Source: Streptomyces lydicus
GTDB taxonomy: Bacteria; Actinomycetota; Actinomycetes; Streptomycetales; Streptomycetaceae
Direction: 5' to 3'
DNA length: 64,000 nucleotides
Assembly: GCF_001729485.1 (NCBI RefSeq)
Contig: NZ_CP017157.1
Span: 5,642,001 to 5,706,000, forward strand
Shown here: positions 34,427 through 42,499 of the stretch, piece by piece
How positions within the stretch are numbered: the first letter of the stretch is position 1
Layout of the letters: the number at the start of each line of letters is the position of its first letter
Translations under genes and position numbers: made by a program
Notes under the pieces: model-generated
What the model was told of the DNA's origin: nothing
Database searches by the model: none
Seen by the model: the letters and a program-made list of their open reading frames with translations, nothing else

Positions 34427-35700
34427 TTGTCGGCTGCCTGGAGGTCGAATTCGCCGGCGGCCGCCGAGCGGCGGTCGGAGCGGATCCATCCGGCGAGCGC
34501 CGTCATGGCGAACAGAGCGACACCGACCGGTCCGATCCACACCCGTACGCCGCCGAAGACATCCTGCGAGACGGCGGCCACCGCGACGGCCAGGAGGGTC
34601 AGGAGCACGCGCCGGGCGGCGACGGCCGCCCACGGACCGTCGCCCGCGGCCGGGGCCGCCGGCACGGACCGCTCCGCGGCGGCCCCGGTGTCGGGCGGGC
34701 CGGCCGGGTCGGTGTGGGCCGGTGGCCGGGCGAACTTCCCGCGGAAGACCCACCACGCGTAGAGGTTGTAGGCCAGGACGACCGGCATGCACCCGCCCAC
34801 CCCGATGAGCAGGAACAGCTGCGACCCGTGCGGGCCGGCGGCCGCGTGCACGGTCAGGTCGGGTGGGACGACGACGGGCGCGGTGGCGGCGACGAGCGCG
34901 AGCAGGCCCGCGGCCTCCGTACCGGCCACGGCGGCGAACGGACGCCAGTCGGGCCGGCGGCCGAAGCCGTACCAGGCGGTCGCCGCGCAGACCACGGCCA
35001 CCGCCACCGCGAGGCCGAACAGGGTTGCCCGGAGCGGCTGGTCGAAGCCCAGGTGCTGCGGGTCGGCGAACCGGAGCCCGAATCCGAGGACCAGGCCGGC
35101 CACCGCGACCGCCAGGATCAGCGGTCGCCCCAGGCGGCCCGCTCGTTCGTGGGCTGTCCCCGTGGTCTTGTCCTGCAGCCACGCGGCACCCGCCAGCAGG
35201 TAGACGGCCACCATCCCCAGGGCGCACAGCACGCTGTAGGGCGTCAGCCAGTCCCAGGTGCTTCCGGTGAACACCCCGCCGCGGTGCGGCAGTCCGGACA
35301 GGACGCCGCCGACGACGAGGCCCTGGCACACGGTGGCCACCAGCGAGGAGATTCCGAAGACGAGGCCCCAGCCGCGCCGGTAGCCGGGGGCGGCGCTCTG
35401 CAGCTCGATGGCCGTGCCGCGCAGCACGAGGGCGAGCAGCATGACGATCAGCGGCAGGTAGACGCCGGGCAGCACGGTGGCGTAGACACCGGGCAGGCCC
35501 GCCCACAGCGCCACGCCCGCCAGGATGAGCCAGCTCTCGTTGGCGTCCCATGCGGTCGCGATCAGCTCGTTGTACTCCTTGCGCCGCTGGTCGCTGCGGT
35601 CGAACAGGCTCAGGATGCCGATGCCGAGGTCGTAACCGTCGAGCAGGACGTAGGCCCCGAGTGCGAGCAGGACCAAGGCGTATGACGCGTACTCAAGCAT
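34423..35700 (-). CDS. cydB: cytochrome bd ubiquinol/menaquinol oxidase subunit II
   Basis: A 425-residue membrane protein with about eight to nine segments. The family N-terminus is YALVLLALGAYVLLDGYDLGIGILSLF, followed by IATAWDANESWLILAGVALWAGLPGVYAT. It pairs with CydA as the second subunit of the high-affinity quinol oxidase. Its Ala/Pro-rich stretch near 340-365 is a variable loop before the last segments. The ATG at 35700 lies inside the end of cydA (8-base overlap), so expression is coupled. Confidence 0.92.
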   Translation of the reverse strand: MLEYASYALVLLALGAYVLLDGYDLGIGILSLFDRSDQRRKEYNELIATAWDANESWLILAGVALWAGLPGVYATVLPGVYLPLIVMLLALVLRGTAIELQSAAPGYRRGWGLVFGISSLVATVCQGLVVGGVLSGLPHRGGVFTGSTWDWLTPYSVLCALGMVAVYLLAGAAWLQDKTTGTAHERAGRLGRPLILAVAVAGLVLGFGLRFADPQHLGFDQPLRATLFGLAVAVAVVCAATAWYGFGRRPDWRPFAAVAGTEAAGLLALVAATAPVVVPPDLTVHAAAGPHGSQLFLLIGVGGCMPVVLAYNLYAWWVFRGKFARPPAHTDPAGPPDTGAAAERSVPAAPAAGDGPWAAVAARRVLLTLLAVAVAAVSQDVFGGVRVWIGPVGVALFAMTALAGWIRSDRRSAAAGEFDLQAADK

Positions 35701-37057
35701 GGCCGATCTCCGTGGCGTGGACGGTGGTGCCGGCGTCGGTCACCAGGTGCTCGGGGCCGGTCCGCACCGTGCGGACGATGTAGCGGATCCACAGCCCGAG
35801 CAGCAGCGCGTAGACGGTGACGAAGCCGGTGAGGCCGGCGATCGCCGCGCCGAGGGAGAGGTGGGAGACGGCGTCACTGGTGCGGATCAGCCCGTAGACG
35901 ACCCAGGGCTGTCGGCCGGCCTCCGCGGTGATCCAGCCGCCGCTGATGGCCACGACACCGGCGGGGGCCATCCAGACCATCAGCCGGTGGAACCGCCGGG
36001 CTGTGTACAGCCTGCCGCGCAGCCGCAGCACCAATCCGGCGAAGGCCATGCCGAACATCGCCAGAGCGGTGAAGTACATCGCCCGGAAGCCGTAGAAGAC
36101 GGACCACATGTCGGGGCGTTCGTCCTCGGGTGTCTGCAACAGTCCGGGGACGTGCGCCTTTCCGGAGAGGTCCTTGCCGATGACGGCGCCCAAGTGCGGT
36201 ATCGCGACCTGGAACGTGTTCTCGCCCTTGTCCGTGTCGGGCACCACAAGCAGGTTGTAGCCGTTGTTGTCGGACTTCCAATTGCCTTCGAATGCCTCCA
36301 GTTTGGCGGGCTGGTGGGCACCCATGAACACGGCGGTGAGGTCGCCCGCATAAAGCTGTACGGGCATCAGGACGGCCAGCACTCCCAGTGCGATGGACAG
36401 CGTGCGGCGGGCGAAGGGCAGCGCTCGCTGCTTGACCAGGTACCAGGCGGCGATCCCGCCGATGAACCAAGCGGCGCTGATCAGCACCGCGAGCAGGATG
36501 TGCGGATACCGGTAGGAGAACGCCGGGTTGAACAGCACCTGCCACCAGTCGCTCGCCCGGAACTGGTCGCCGACCTCGGCGAACCCCGTAGGGTCCTGCA
36601 TCCAGCTGTTGGCGGACAGGATCCATGTCGTGGACAGCAGTGTGCCGACGACGAGCATCCAGCAGGCGAACGCCATGGTTCTGGGGCGCACTCGGCCGTC
36701 GCCGTACAGCATGATGCCGATGAACCCGGCTTCCAGGAAGAAGGCCGTGATGACCTCCATTCCGATCGTGACACCGAGGATCGGACCGACCGCATGGGCG
36801 TATCTGCCCCAGTTGAGGCCGAACTCGAAAGTCATGACGGTACCGGCGACCACACCGAGACCGAATCCGACCGCGAATATCTTCTTCCAGAAACGGAATA
36901 TCTGGAGGTACAGCGGATTCCCGGTCCTGAGGTAGACCGTGTACATCACGGCCAAGAAGAGGGAGAGGCCGACGGTCAGTGCGGGAAAGCTCATGTGGAA
37001 GACTGCGGTGACGGCGAACTGCCATCGTGAGATATCCACCACTGCGGGCGACGCCAC
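35693..37057 (-). CDS. cydA: cytochrome bd ubiquinol/menaquinol oxidase subunit I
   Basis: A 454-residue haem-bearing membrane subunit. It shows RWQFAVTAVFHMSFPALTVGLS with the axial His, FWKKIFAVGFGLGVVAGTVMTFEFGLNWGRY, and the conserved GGWITAEAGRQPWVVYGLIRTSD. The quinol loop is short, as in Gram-positive and CIO-like oxidases. The enzyme reduces oxygen to water using membrane quinol, with high oxygen affinity and resistance to nitric oxide and cyanide. The start is GTG 37057 with AGGAGG upstream. I find no evident Rex-type TTGTGAA...TTCACAA operator in the 270 bases before it, unlike other streptomycete cyd operons. Confidence 0.92.
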   Translation of the reverse strand: MASPAVVDISRWQFAVTAVFHMSFPALTVGLSLFLAVMYTVYLRTGNPLYLQIFRFWKKIFAVGFGLGVVAGTVMTFEFGLNWGRYAHAVGPILGVTIGMEVITAFFLEAGFIGIMLYGDGRVRPRTMAFACWMLVVGTLLSTTWILSANSWMQDPTGFAEVGDQFRASDWWQVLFNPAFSYRYPHILLAVLISAAWFIGGIAAWYLVKQRALPFARRTLSIALGVLAVLMPVQLYAGDLTAVFMGAHQPAKLEAFEGNWKSDNNGYNLLVVPDTDKGENTFQVAIPHLGAVIGKDLSGKAHVPGLLQTPEDERPDMWSVFYGFRAMYFTALAMFGMAFAGLVLRLRGRLYTARRFHRLMVWMAPAGVVAISGGWITAEAGRQPWVVYGLIRTSDAVSHLSLGAAIAGLTGFVTVYALLLGLWIRYIVRTVRTGPEHLVTDAGTTVHATEIGHA

Positions 37058-37328
37058 GGTGTCTCTCCTCCTGATCGGTTCCGGTCGGTTCGGATGGCGG
37101 CGGCCAGCCCTGGTGGAATGGCCCGAGAATTCCGGGCGCGGGTCAAGAATTTCCGGACGGTCTTCGTATTCCCCGGCTCCTGGGCCACCGTAGGGTCGGC
37201 CGGTGGGTGTCCTTTGTCTCTGGGCGCATCACCCGTGTCCTCGCAGCGCAATGCGTGGATACGGCGCGGCCGGCGGCCGATGGGGCCCGCCATCTGCTGG
37301 TGACCGGGCGGGGCGCGACCGCGTCGGG

Positions 37329-38315
37329 TCAGGTGTCGATGACTTGGGTGTCGCGCCATTCACGGGGGGCCATCCCATAGGCGGCCCGGAAGACCCGGCT
37401 GAAATGCGCGGCACTGGCGAAACCCCATCGGTGCGCCACGGCGGCGATCGTGGAACCGTTCCCCCGGCGCGCCAGCTCGCGCCGGCACTCCTCCAGGCGA
37501 CGCCGCTGGATCCACCGGCCGACAGTGGCGTTTTCGCTCTCGAACAGCTTGTGCAGATAGCGCGGGGATATGTGGTGGGCTCGGGCGATGACCTGCGGGG
37601 TCAGATCGGGGTCTGCGAGACGGCCGTCGATGAACGCCTGGATCCGCAGCAGCAACGCCCGGCTCCCGCCCGGCGTGTCCGCGCTCGAACGGCCGAGCAC
37701 CTCGTCGGTCAGCACGCCGAGCAGGTCCACGACGTTCCGGGCCATCACCTCGCTGGTGCGCGGCAGATAGGTTCCCGCGCCGTCCACGAGCCCGGCCAGG
37801 AAGGGCGAGAGCAGGCTGCCGAGGGGCGTGTCGGGGCCGAGCGGGGAGGCCGTGATGTGCGCCATGTCGGACTCGCTCAGGCCCAGAACGTCTCTCGGCA
37901 GGATGAGGGACTTCGTCCGGAAGGACTGGGGAAGATTCAGCTGGACGGGGCGCGCCATGTCGTAGACGAAGATGTCCCCCGGGCCGAGCAGCGCTTCACG
38001 GCCGTCCTGCTCCAGTCGGGCGACTCCTCTTTCCAGCAGTTTGACGACCACGTACTCCTCTTCCGTGCCCTGAGCGACGAGTCGGTGCGTTCGCAGGGCG
38101 GACAGGCAGTCGCCGTCCACGGTGACGGCCTGGAGCCGGCCGAGCGGTGCCGTACGGATCGCGCCGGAGTACACCTCGTCGGGGACGGTCATGTCCACGG
38201 CGCCGAAGGTCTGGGACAGGGCTTCGCGCCAGTACGCCCGTCTGCGATGGACGGGCAACGAATCGGTGGTGTGGAAGCTGCCAGGGGCGCTTCTCTGCAG
38301 GACATCCGGCGACAT
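37329..38315 (-). CDS. AraC-family transcriptional regulator (AraC-binding-like domain)
   Basis: A 328-residue regulator. The N-terminal half matches the AraC_binding_2 type: RRRAYWREALSQTFGAVDM, LGRLQAVTVDGDCLS and LLGPGDIFVYDMARP. The C-terminal double HTH is VIARAHHISPRYLHKLFESENATVGRWIQRRRLE and IAAVAHRWGFASAAHFSRVFRAAYGMAPREW. It lies between the sugar ABC operon and cydA, both on the same strand, so it may control either; the direct repeat upstream of the sugar operon is one candidate site. ATG start at 38315. Confidence 0.88.
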   Translation of the reverse strand: MSPDVLQRSAPGSFHTTDSLPVHRRRAYWREALSQTFGAVDMTVPDEVYSGAIRTAPLGRLQAVTVDGDCLSALRTHRLVAQGTEEEYVVVKLLERGVARLEQDGREALLGPGDIFVYDMARPVQLNLPQSFRTKSLILPRDVLGLSESDMAHITASPLGPDTPLGSLLSPFLAGLVDGAGTYLPRTSEVMARNVVDLLGVLTDEVLGRSSADTPGGSRALLLRIQAFIDGRLADPDLTPQVIARAHHISPRYLHKLFESENATVGRWIQRRRLEECRRELARRGNGSTIAAVAHRWGFASAAHFSRVFRAAYGMAPREWRDTQVIDT

Positions 38316-38435
38316 GTTCTCCGCCTTTCAACCAACGGTGCTTGCTGGAACACCGTGGCAGCGGCCCTGGGTCTGCGCATCGAGTGAATCCGCTAGATCA
38401 GCGGGCGGGACCGTCATGCGTCAGGGGACGGCCCC

Positions 38436-39251
38436 TCACTTGACGGCTCCACTGCCGGCGCCGGTGGCGACGTGGCGCTGGGCCACGACGAGCAGCACGG
38501 CGGCGGGGACGGACGCCATGACGGTGGTGGCCATGATGGCGTTCCACTGGTTCGTGTGGGCACCGATGTACTGGTAGATGCCCAGAGTGATCGGCCGCAC
38601 GGTCTCCGTGGTGGTCAGGGTGAGGGCGAAGAGGAAGTCGCTCCAGGTGAAGAGGAAGGTGAAGACGGCGGCAGTGATCAACGCGTTCGTGCTCAACGGG
38701 AGCACCACGGAGCGGAAGACGCGCAGCCTCCGGGCACCGTCCACGCGCGCGGCCTCGATGATCTCCCTCGGAATGCTCCTCATGAACGCGTGCAGGATGA
38801 TGATCGCGAAGGGGACCCCTGCGGTGGAGTCGGCGAGGATCAGTCCGAGGTAGGAGTTCAGGAGTCCCAGGTCGTTGTAGGCGCTGTAGAGGGCGTTGGC
38901 CACGACGATGCTCGGCACCATCTGTGTGACCAGGATGCCGAAGAGCGCGAGATTGGTGCCGCGGAGGGGGAACTGGGCCAGCGCGTAGGCCGCCGGCGCG
39001 GCGAGCCCGAGGCTGAGGACGACGCTGCCGAGGGCTACGACGAGGCTGGTGACGAGGTTGCCTCCCTGATCGCGCAGTGCGGTGACGTAACCACTGAAGT
39101 CCGGAGGGAAGGGGAACCAGCCTCCCTGAAGGGTGTTGCCCGCGGGCTGGAGGGAGGCGTTCACCATCCAGTAGACGGGAAACAGCATCAGAGCGAGCAA
39201 GACGATCCCGACGAGGGTGGACGGCCGGCCACGGCCCGGTGCGCGCTTCAC
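38436..39251 (-). CDS. sugar ABC transporter permease (MalG-like)
   Basis: A 271-residue permease of the carbohydrate CUT1 type. Six membrane segments begin with LVGIVLLALMLFPVYWMVNASL; the EAA loop is EIIEAARVDGARRLRVFRSVVLPLS. The GTG at 39251 starts the protein 11 bases after the stop of the partner permease; the longer open frame upstream runs inside that gene and is rejected. No ATPase is encoded in the operon; streptomycetes often use the shared ATPase MsiK. The sugar is unknown. Confidence 0.88.
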   Translation of the reverse strand: MKRAPGRGRPSTLVGIVLLALMLFPVYWMVNASLQPAGNTLQGGWFPFPPDFSGYVTALRDQGGNLVTSLVVALGSVVLSLGLAAPAAYALAQFPLRGTNLALFGILVTQMVPSIVVANALYSAYNDLGLLNSYLGLILADSTAGVPFAIIILHAFMRSIPREIIEAARVDGARRLRVFRSVVLPLSTNALITAAVFTFLFTWSDFLFALTLTTTETVRPITLGIYQYIGAHTNQWNAIMATTVMASVPAAVLLVVAQRHVATGAGSGAVK

Positions 39252-39262
39252 TGGATCATTTC

Positions 39263-40252
39263 TCAGATGTTCCGGGCGCGACGGTTGGCGCGCAGGTAGA
39301 CGAGGGCGAACAAGAGCGAGAGGACGATGAGCACGTTGCTCACTGCGGCGCCGCGCCCGAACTCGAACTGCTGAAAGGACAGTTCGTAGGAGCGGGTGGC
39401 GAGGGTTTCCGTGGCGTCGGCCGGTCCTCCGCCCGTCACCACGAGAATGATGTCCAGCACTTTGAGGGTGTAGACCACGCCCAGCACCAGCACGACGCTC
39501 ACCACGGGCCGCAGCAGTGGCCAGGTGACATGGCGGAACGACGCCAGCGGGCCGGCGCCGTCCAGCTTCGCCGCCTCGTACAGGTGTGGCGGGATGTCCT
39601 GGAGGCCGCCGTACAGGATCGCGGTGTTGAAGGGGATTCCGACCCAGATGTTGATGAGGATCACCGAGACCAGCGCCTGTGAGGTGTCGGTGAGCCAGGG
39701 GATGCCGGACGACGAGAGGTGGAGGCCGCGCAGCACTGTGTTGACGACTCCCGTGTCGGGGTCGAGCATCCACCGCCACGTGGTTCCGGAGACGACCAGC
39801 GGCAGCAGCCACGGCAGCAAAAGGAGCGCGCGCAGTACGCCACCGAGCGGGAAGCGACGCCGGAAGAACAGAGCGAAGGCCAAGCCGATTGCGAACTGCC
39901 CGATGATCGAGCCGGAGGTGAACAGGACCGTGGTCAGCAGGGCCTTGGAGAACAGGTCCGACGAAAGGATCTCCGCGTAGTTCCGCAGTCCCACGAACGC
40001 GGCGACACCCGTGTAGAACGTCGTGACCGTGTACTGCTGGAAGCTCATCACGACGTTTTTGACGATCGGGTAGCCGAAGAACAGCAGCAGGTATGCCGCG
40101 GCGGGCACGAGGAACATCGACCGGGCCAGCCGCTCCCGGAAACGTGCCCGGCCCACGACCTGGTCCCCCGCGGCGGCGGTGCCGTCGTCCTGCCCGGTAT
40201 CCGTCCGGGGTATCGGGGACAGGTCAGTGACCTGTCGCGATCTGCTGCCCAT
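39263..40252 (-). CDS. sugar ABC transporter permease (MalF-like)
   Basis: A 329-residue permease with six segments. The N-terminal segment is MFLVPAAAYLLLFFGYPIVKNVVMS, and the EAA loop is HLYEAAKLDGAGPLASFRHVTWPLL. It overlaps the binding-protein gene by 29 bases and precedes the MalG-like gene, forming the heterodimeric channel. The polar N-terminal tail of about 35 residues is normal for actinobacterial members. Confidence 0.88.
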   Translation of the reverse strand: MGSRSRQVTDLSPIPRTDTGQDDGTAAAGDQVVGRARFRERLARSMFLVPAAAYLLLFFGYPIVKNVVMSFQQYTVTTFYTGVAAFVGLRNYAEILSSDLFSKALLTTVLFTSGSIIGQFAIGLAFALFFRRRFPLGGVLRALLLLPWLLPLVVSGTTWRWMLDPDTGVVNTVLRGLHLSSSGIPWLTDTSQALVSVILINIWVGIPFNTAILYGGLQDIPPHLYEAAKLDGAGPLASFRHVTWPLLRPVVSVVLVLGVVYTLKVLDIILVVTGGGPADATETLATRSYELSFQQFEFGRGAAVSNVLIVLSLLFALVYLRANRRARNI

Positions 40253-41477
40253 GTCTGAGGGCTTCCTCCGGTGTCTGCCGGCCCGTCAGGGCGGACTGCA
40301 TCGCGGTGTATATCCCGGTCGCTGCCTTGGGCCACTTGACGCCGAGCTGGCTGGTACGGGCTCGCGCCGCTTCCACGCTCTGGACAAAGGCAGCCATCGA
40401 CGGGGTCTGCTCGGCGTACCGGGCGGCCACAGCCGTGCGGGAGGGCACGGTGAAGTGCTGCTCGGCCAGGGTGCGCATGGTCGAGTGGTCGTTCAGGCAG
40501 GCGAGGACCTGGGCGGCCTTCTCCTGCCGGGCCTTGGAAGGGCTCCGCGGGACCGTCCACACCTCACCGCCGAGCGGTGTGACCGGGGTCTGCCCCGTCC
40601 GGGGGACCGGGATGGGGGCCACTCCCCAGTGCAGTTTCTCGGCCTGCTTCAGGGCAGGGATCCGCCAGGGCCCGTTGATCATCATGGCCGTCCTTCCGGC
40701 GACGAACTGATCGTGGACATCGGCCTGGGTCCAGTTCAGCACCGACTTCGACATGGATCCGCTCTTCACCAGGTCGACCCACAACTGAAGTGCCTTTGCG
40801 GCCTCGGGGGTGTCCAGTTTCTTCTCGTCACCGCCGTTGGACCACAGGAAGGGCAGGAACTGCCAGGTGCCCTCAAAAGTGGGGTTGGCGTCGACCGCCA
40901 TGCCGTAGCGCCCGGGGCGGGCCAACTTGGCCGCCGCCGCCTTCAGTTCGTCCCAGGTCCCGGGTACGGCGACACCGGCCTCGGCGAGCATGTCCTTGTT
41001 GTAGAAGAGGGCGATCGTGCTGACGGCAGGGGCCAGTCCGTACACCTTTCCCTGGTAGGTGCCCGCCGAAAGGATGCCCTTGGTGAAGCCGCTGGAATCG
41101 ATGCCGTACTGGTCCAGCGGGGTCAGCGCGCCGGTCTGTGCGATCTGCTGCAGGTCGGGGTTGTCCAGCATCAACAGGTCGGGAAGGGTCCGCGACGACG
41201 CCCGCTGCAGAACCTTGGGGATGAGCGACGCCCCGGGAACGCTTGTCTGCTCGACCCTCACGCCGGCGGTCTTGCCGCACGCGGCGAGCACTTCGCCCCA
41301 GTGGGTGTGTTCGCGTTCGTCGGTGTAGTAGTCGAGCGCGGTGATGGAGGTGATCTTGCCTGTGGCGGACCCGGCACCGGTTTTGCCACCGCATCCGGTG
41401 GCGGCCAGTACAAGGGCGATCGTTCCGGTCAAGAGGGCGGCGATCCGCCGCGCCGGCGGTCTGGCCGGTGAGATCAT
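40224..41477 (-). CDS. sugar ABC transporter substrate-binding lipoprotein
   Basis: A 417-residue extracellular binding protein (SBP_bac_1). The signal sequence RIAALLTGTIALVLAATGC ends with a lipidated Cys at residue 29. The mature protein has LPDLLMLDNPDLQQIAQTGALTPLD, VYGLAPAVSTIALFYNKDMLAEAGV, NGPWRIPALKQ and VPRSPSKARQEKAAQVLACL, all usual for carbohydrate binders. The ATG at 41477 has AAAGG upstream; the longer open frame reaching 41879 is rejected as it overlaps the neighbouring hydrolase gene and lacks codon bias. It is the first gene of the three-gene sugar operon. Confidence 0.9.
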   Translation of the reverse strand: MISPARPPARRIAALLTGTIALVLAATGCGGKTGAGSATGKITSITALDYYTDEREHTHWGEVLAACGKTAGVRVEQTSVPGASLIPKVLQRASSRTLPDLLMLDNPDLQQIAQTGALTPLDQYGIDSSGFTKGILSAGTYQGKVYGLAPAVSTIALFYNKDMLAEAGVAVPGTWDELKAAAAKLARPGRYGMAVDANPTFEGTWQFLPFLWSNGGDEKKLDTPEAAKALQLWVDLVKSGSMSKSVLNWTQADVHDQFVAGRTAMMINGPWRIPALKQAEKLHWGVAPIPVPRTGQTPVTPLGGEVWTVPRSPSKARQEKAAQVLACLNDHSTMRTLAEQHFTVPSRTAVAARYAEQTPSMAAFVQSVEAARARTSQLGVKWPKAATGIYTAMQSALTGRQTPEEALRHGQQIATGH

Positions 41478-41549
41478 GCTGGTGCCTTTACCGAGTAACT
41501 GTCTGTGGCCGGGGGCGGTGTCACGAGGAGGGACACACTTCAGGGGTGC

Positions 41550-41566
41550 GGTCAAAAAATGGTCAA
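41550..41566 (-). promoter_or_regulatory. direct repeat of GGTCAA upstream of the sugar operon
   Basis: Two copies of ggtcaa (TTGACC on the minus strand) lie at 41550-41555 and 41561-41566, exactly 11 bases apart, about 75-90 bases before the binding-protein ATG. One helical turn between direct repeats fits an AraC-type activator site or two overlapping -35 elements. No convincing -10 is seen. Confidence 0.4.
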
Positions 41567-41593
41567 TATCATCATCTTCGACTCGACCGCATG

Positions 41594-42409
41594 CTATAGG
41601 GTCCCGAATGACCGATGGCGTGGAGCATCCGGGAGGTCGGCTCCTGTAAGGCGTGCCGGCGGTCCCGCGCAGACGAAACCACCGCCGCGAGCACCGCCCT
41701 GTTCGGCGACTTCCCGAATCATCGCCACCACCGCGTCGGGCTGCGACAGCACAACGGCGTGCGAGCCGTCCAGCACGTATTCGGTGGCCGCCATGCGTTG
41801 CGCCATGAAGCGCTGGGCGGTGGGGCTGAGCATCCGGTCGGCGGTCGCGATGGCGTACCAGGACGGCTTGGAGGCCCATGCCGGCGGGCCCGATCTACTG
41901 GTCAGCGCGCTGCAGGCGATCGGGCGTTGCGCCACGGACAGCATCTCCTTGACGCTGGGCGGCAGGTCGTCGGCGTACACCTGCGGGAACCGTTCCTTAC
42001 GGATGTAGAGCTCACCTTCCGGGCCGCCGGGGAGGGCGGCGGTGAAGGTCGCGTCGGCCGCCGGCACGGGGGCGAAGCGGTTCGTGATGTCCAGGACGCA
42101 CTCGCCCGCGTCGAGGCCGAACGCCGCGACGTAGCACAAGGCCACGACGTTGTCGGCGTCGGTGGCGGCCTCTGTGATGACCGCGCCACCGTAGTCGTGG
42201 CCGACCAGCACGACAGGGACGTCGATGTCACGCACCACGCTCCTGATGTAGGCGGCGTCCTGCGCCAGACCGCGCAGCGGGTTCGCCGGGGCGCGCACGG
42301 TCAGTCCGGCGGCGTGCAGGAGGCTGATGACCCCCGCCCACGACGAAGCATCCGTGAACGCCCCGTGCACAAGCACGATGGTCGGCGGTGCGGGGGTGGA
42401 TCGGTGCAT
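41594..42409 (-). CDS. alpha/beta hydrolase with Asp at the nucleophile position
   Basis: A 271-residue hydrolase. It shows IVLVHGAFTDASSWAGVI, then VVLVGHDYGGAVITEAA with Asp72 where most homologues have Ser, and a catalytic His in DGSHAVVLSQP. Asp nucleophiles are known in haloalkane dehalogenases and epoxide hydrolases, which share the GHDYGG form. A close paralogue at 52122-52850 keeps Ser. GGAGG lies 8 bases before the ATG at 42409; the frame upstream to 42490 has no support. It follows the LAL regulator on the same strand after about 90 bases and may be co-transcribed. The C-terminal tail of about 30 residues is Gly/Ala/Arg-rich and not part of the fold. Confidence 0.82.
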   Translation of the reverse strand: MHRSTPAPPTIVLVHGAFTDASSWAGVISLLHAAGLTVRAPANPLRGLAQDAAYIRSVVRDIDVPVVLVGHDYGGAVITEAATDADNVVALCYVAAFGLDAGECVLDITNRFAPVPAADATFTAALPGGPEGELYIRKERFPQVYADDLPPSVKEMLSVAQRPIACSALTSRSGPPAWASKPSWYAIATADRMLSPTAQRFMAQRMAATEYVLDGSHAVVLSQPDAVVAMIREVAEQGGARGGGFVCAGPPARLTGADLPDAPRHRSFGTL

Positions 42410-42499
42410 GCCGGTGACCTCCAACTGGCTGTGGGGGATGCCCCAGCCAAACGCTTTCGGGTGGGGCGGGGCATCGCGTGAACGTACCAACCACTCCGC

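Noticed and set aside
37058..37328. A Rex-type operator upstream of cydA
   Set aside because: I looked for TTGTGAA/TTCACAA half-sites and found none. A degenerate site would need a matrix scan.
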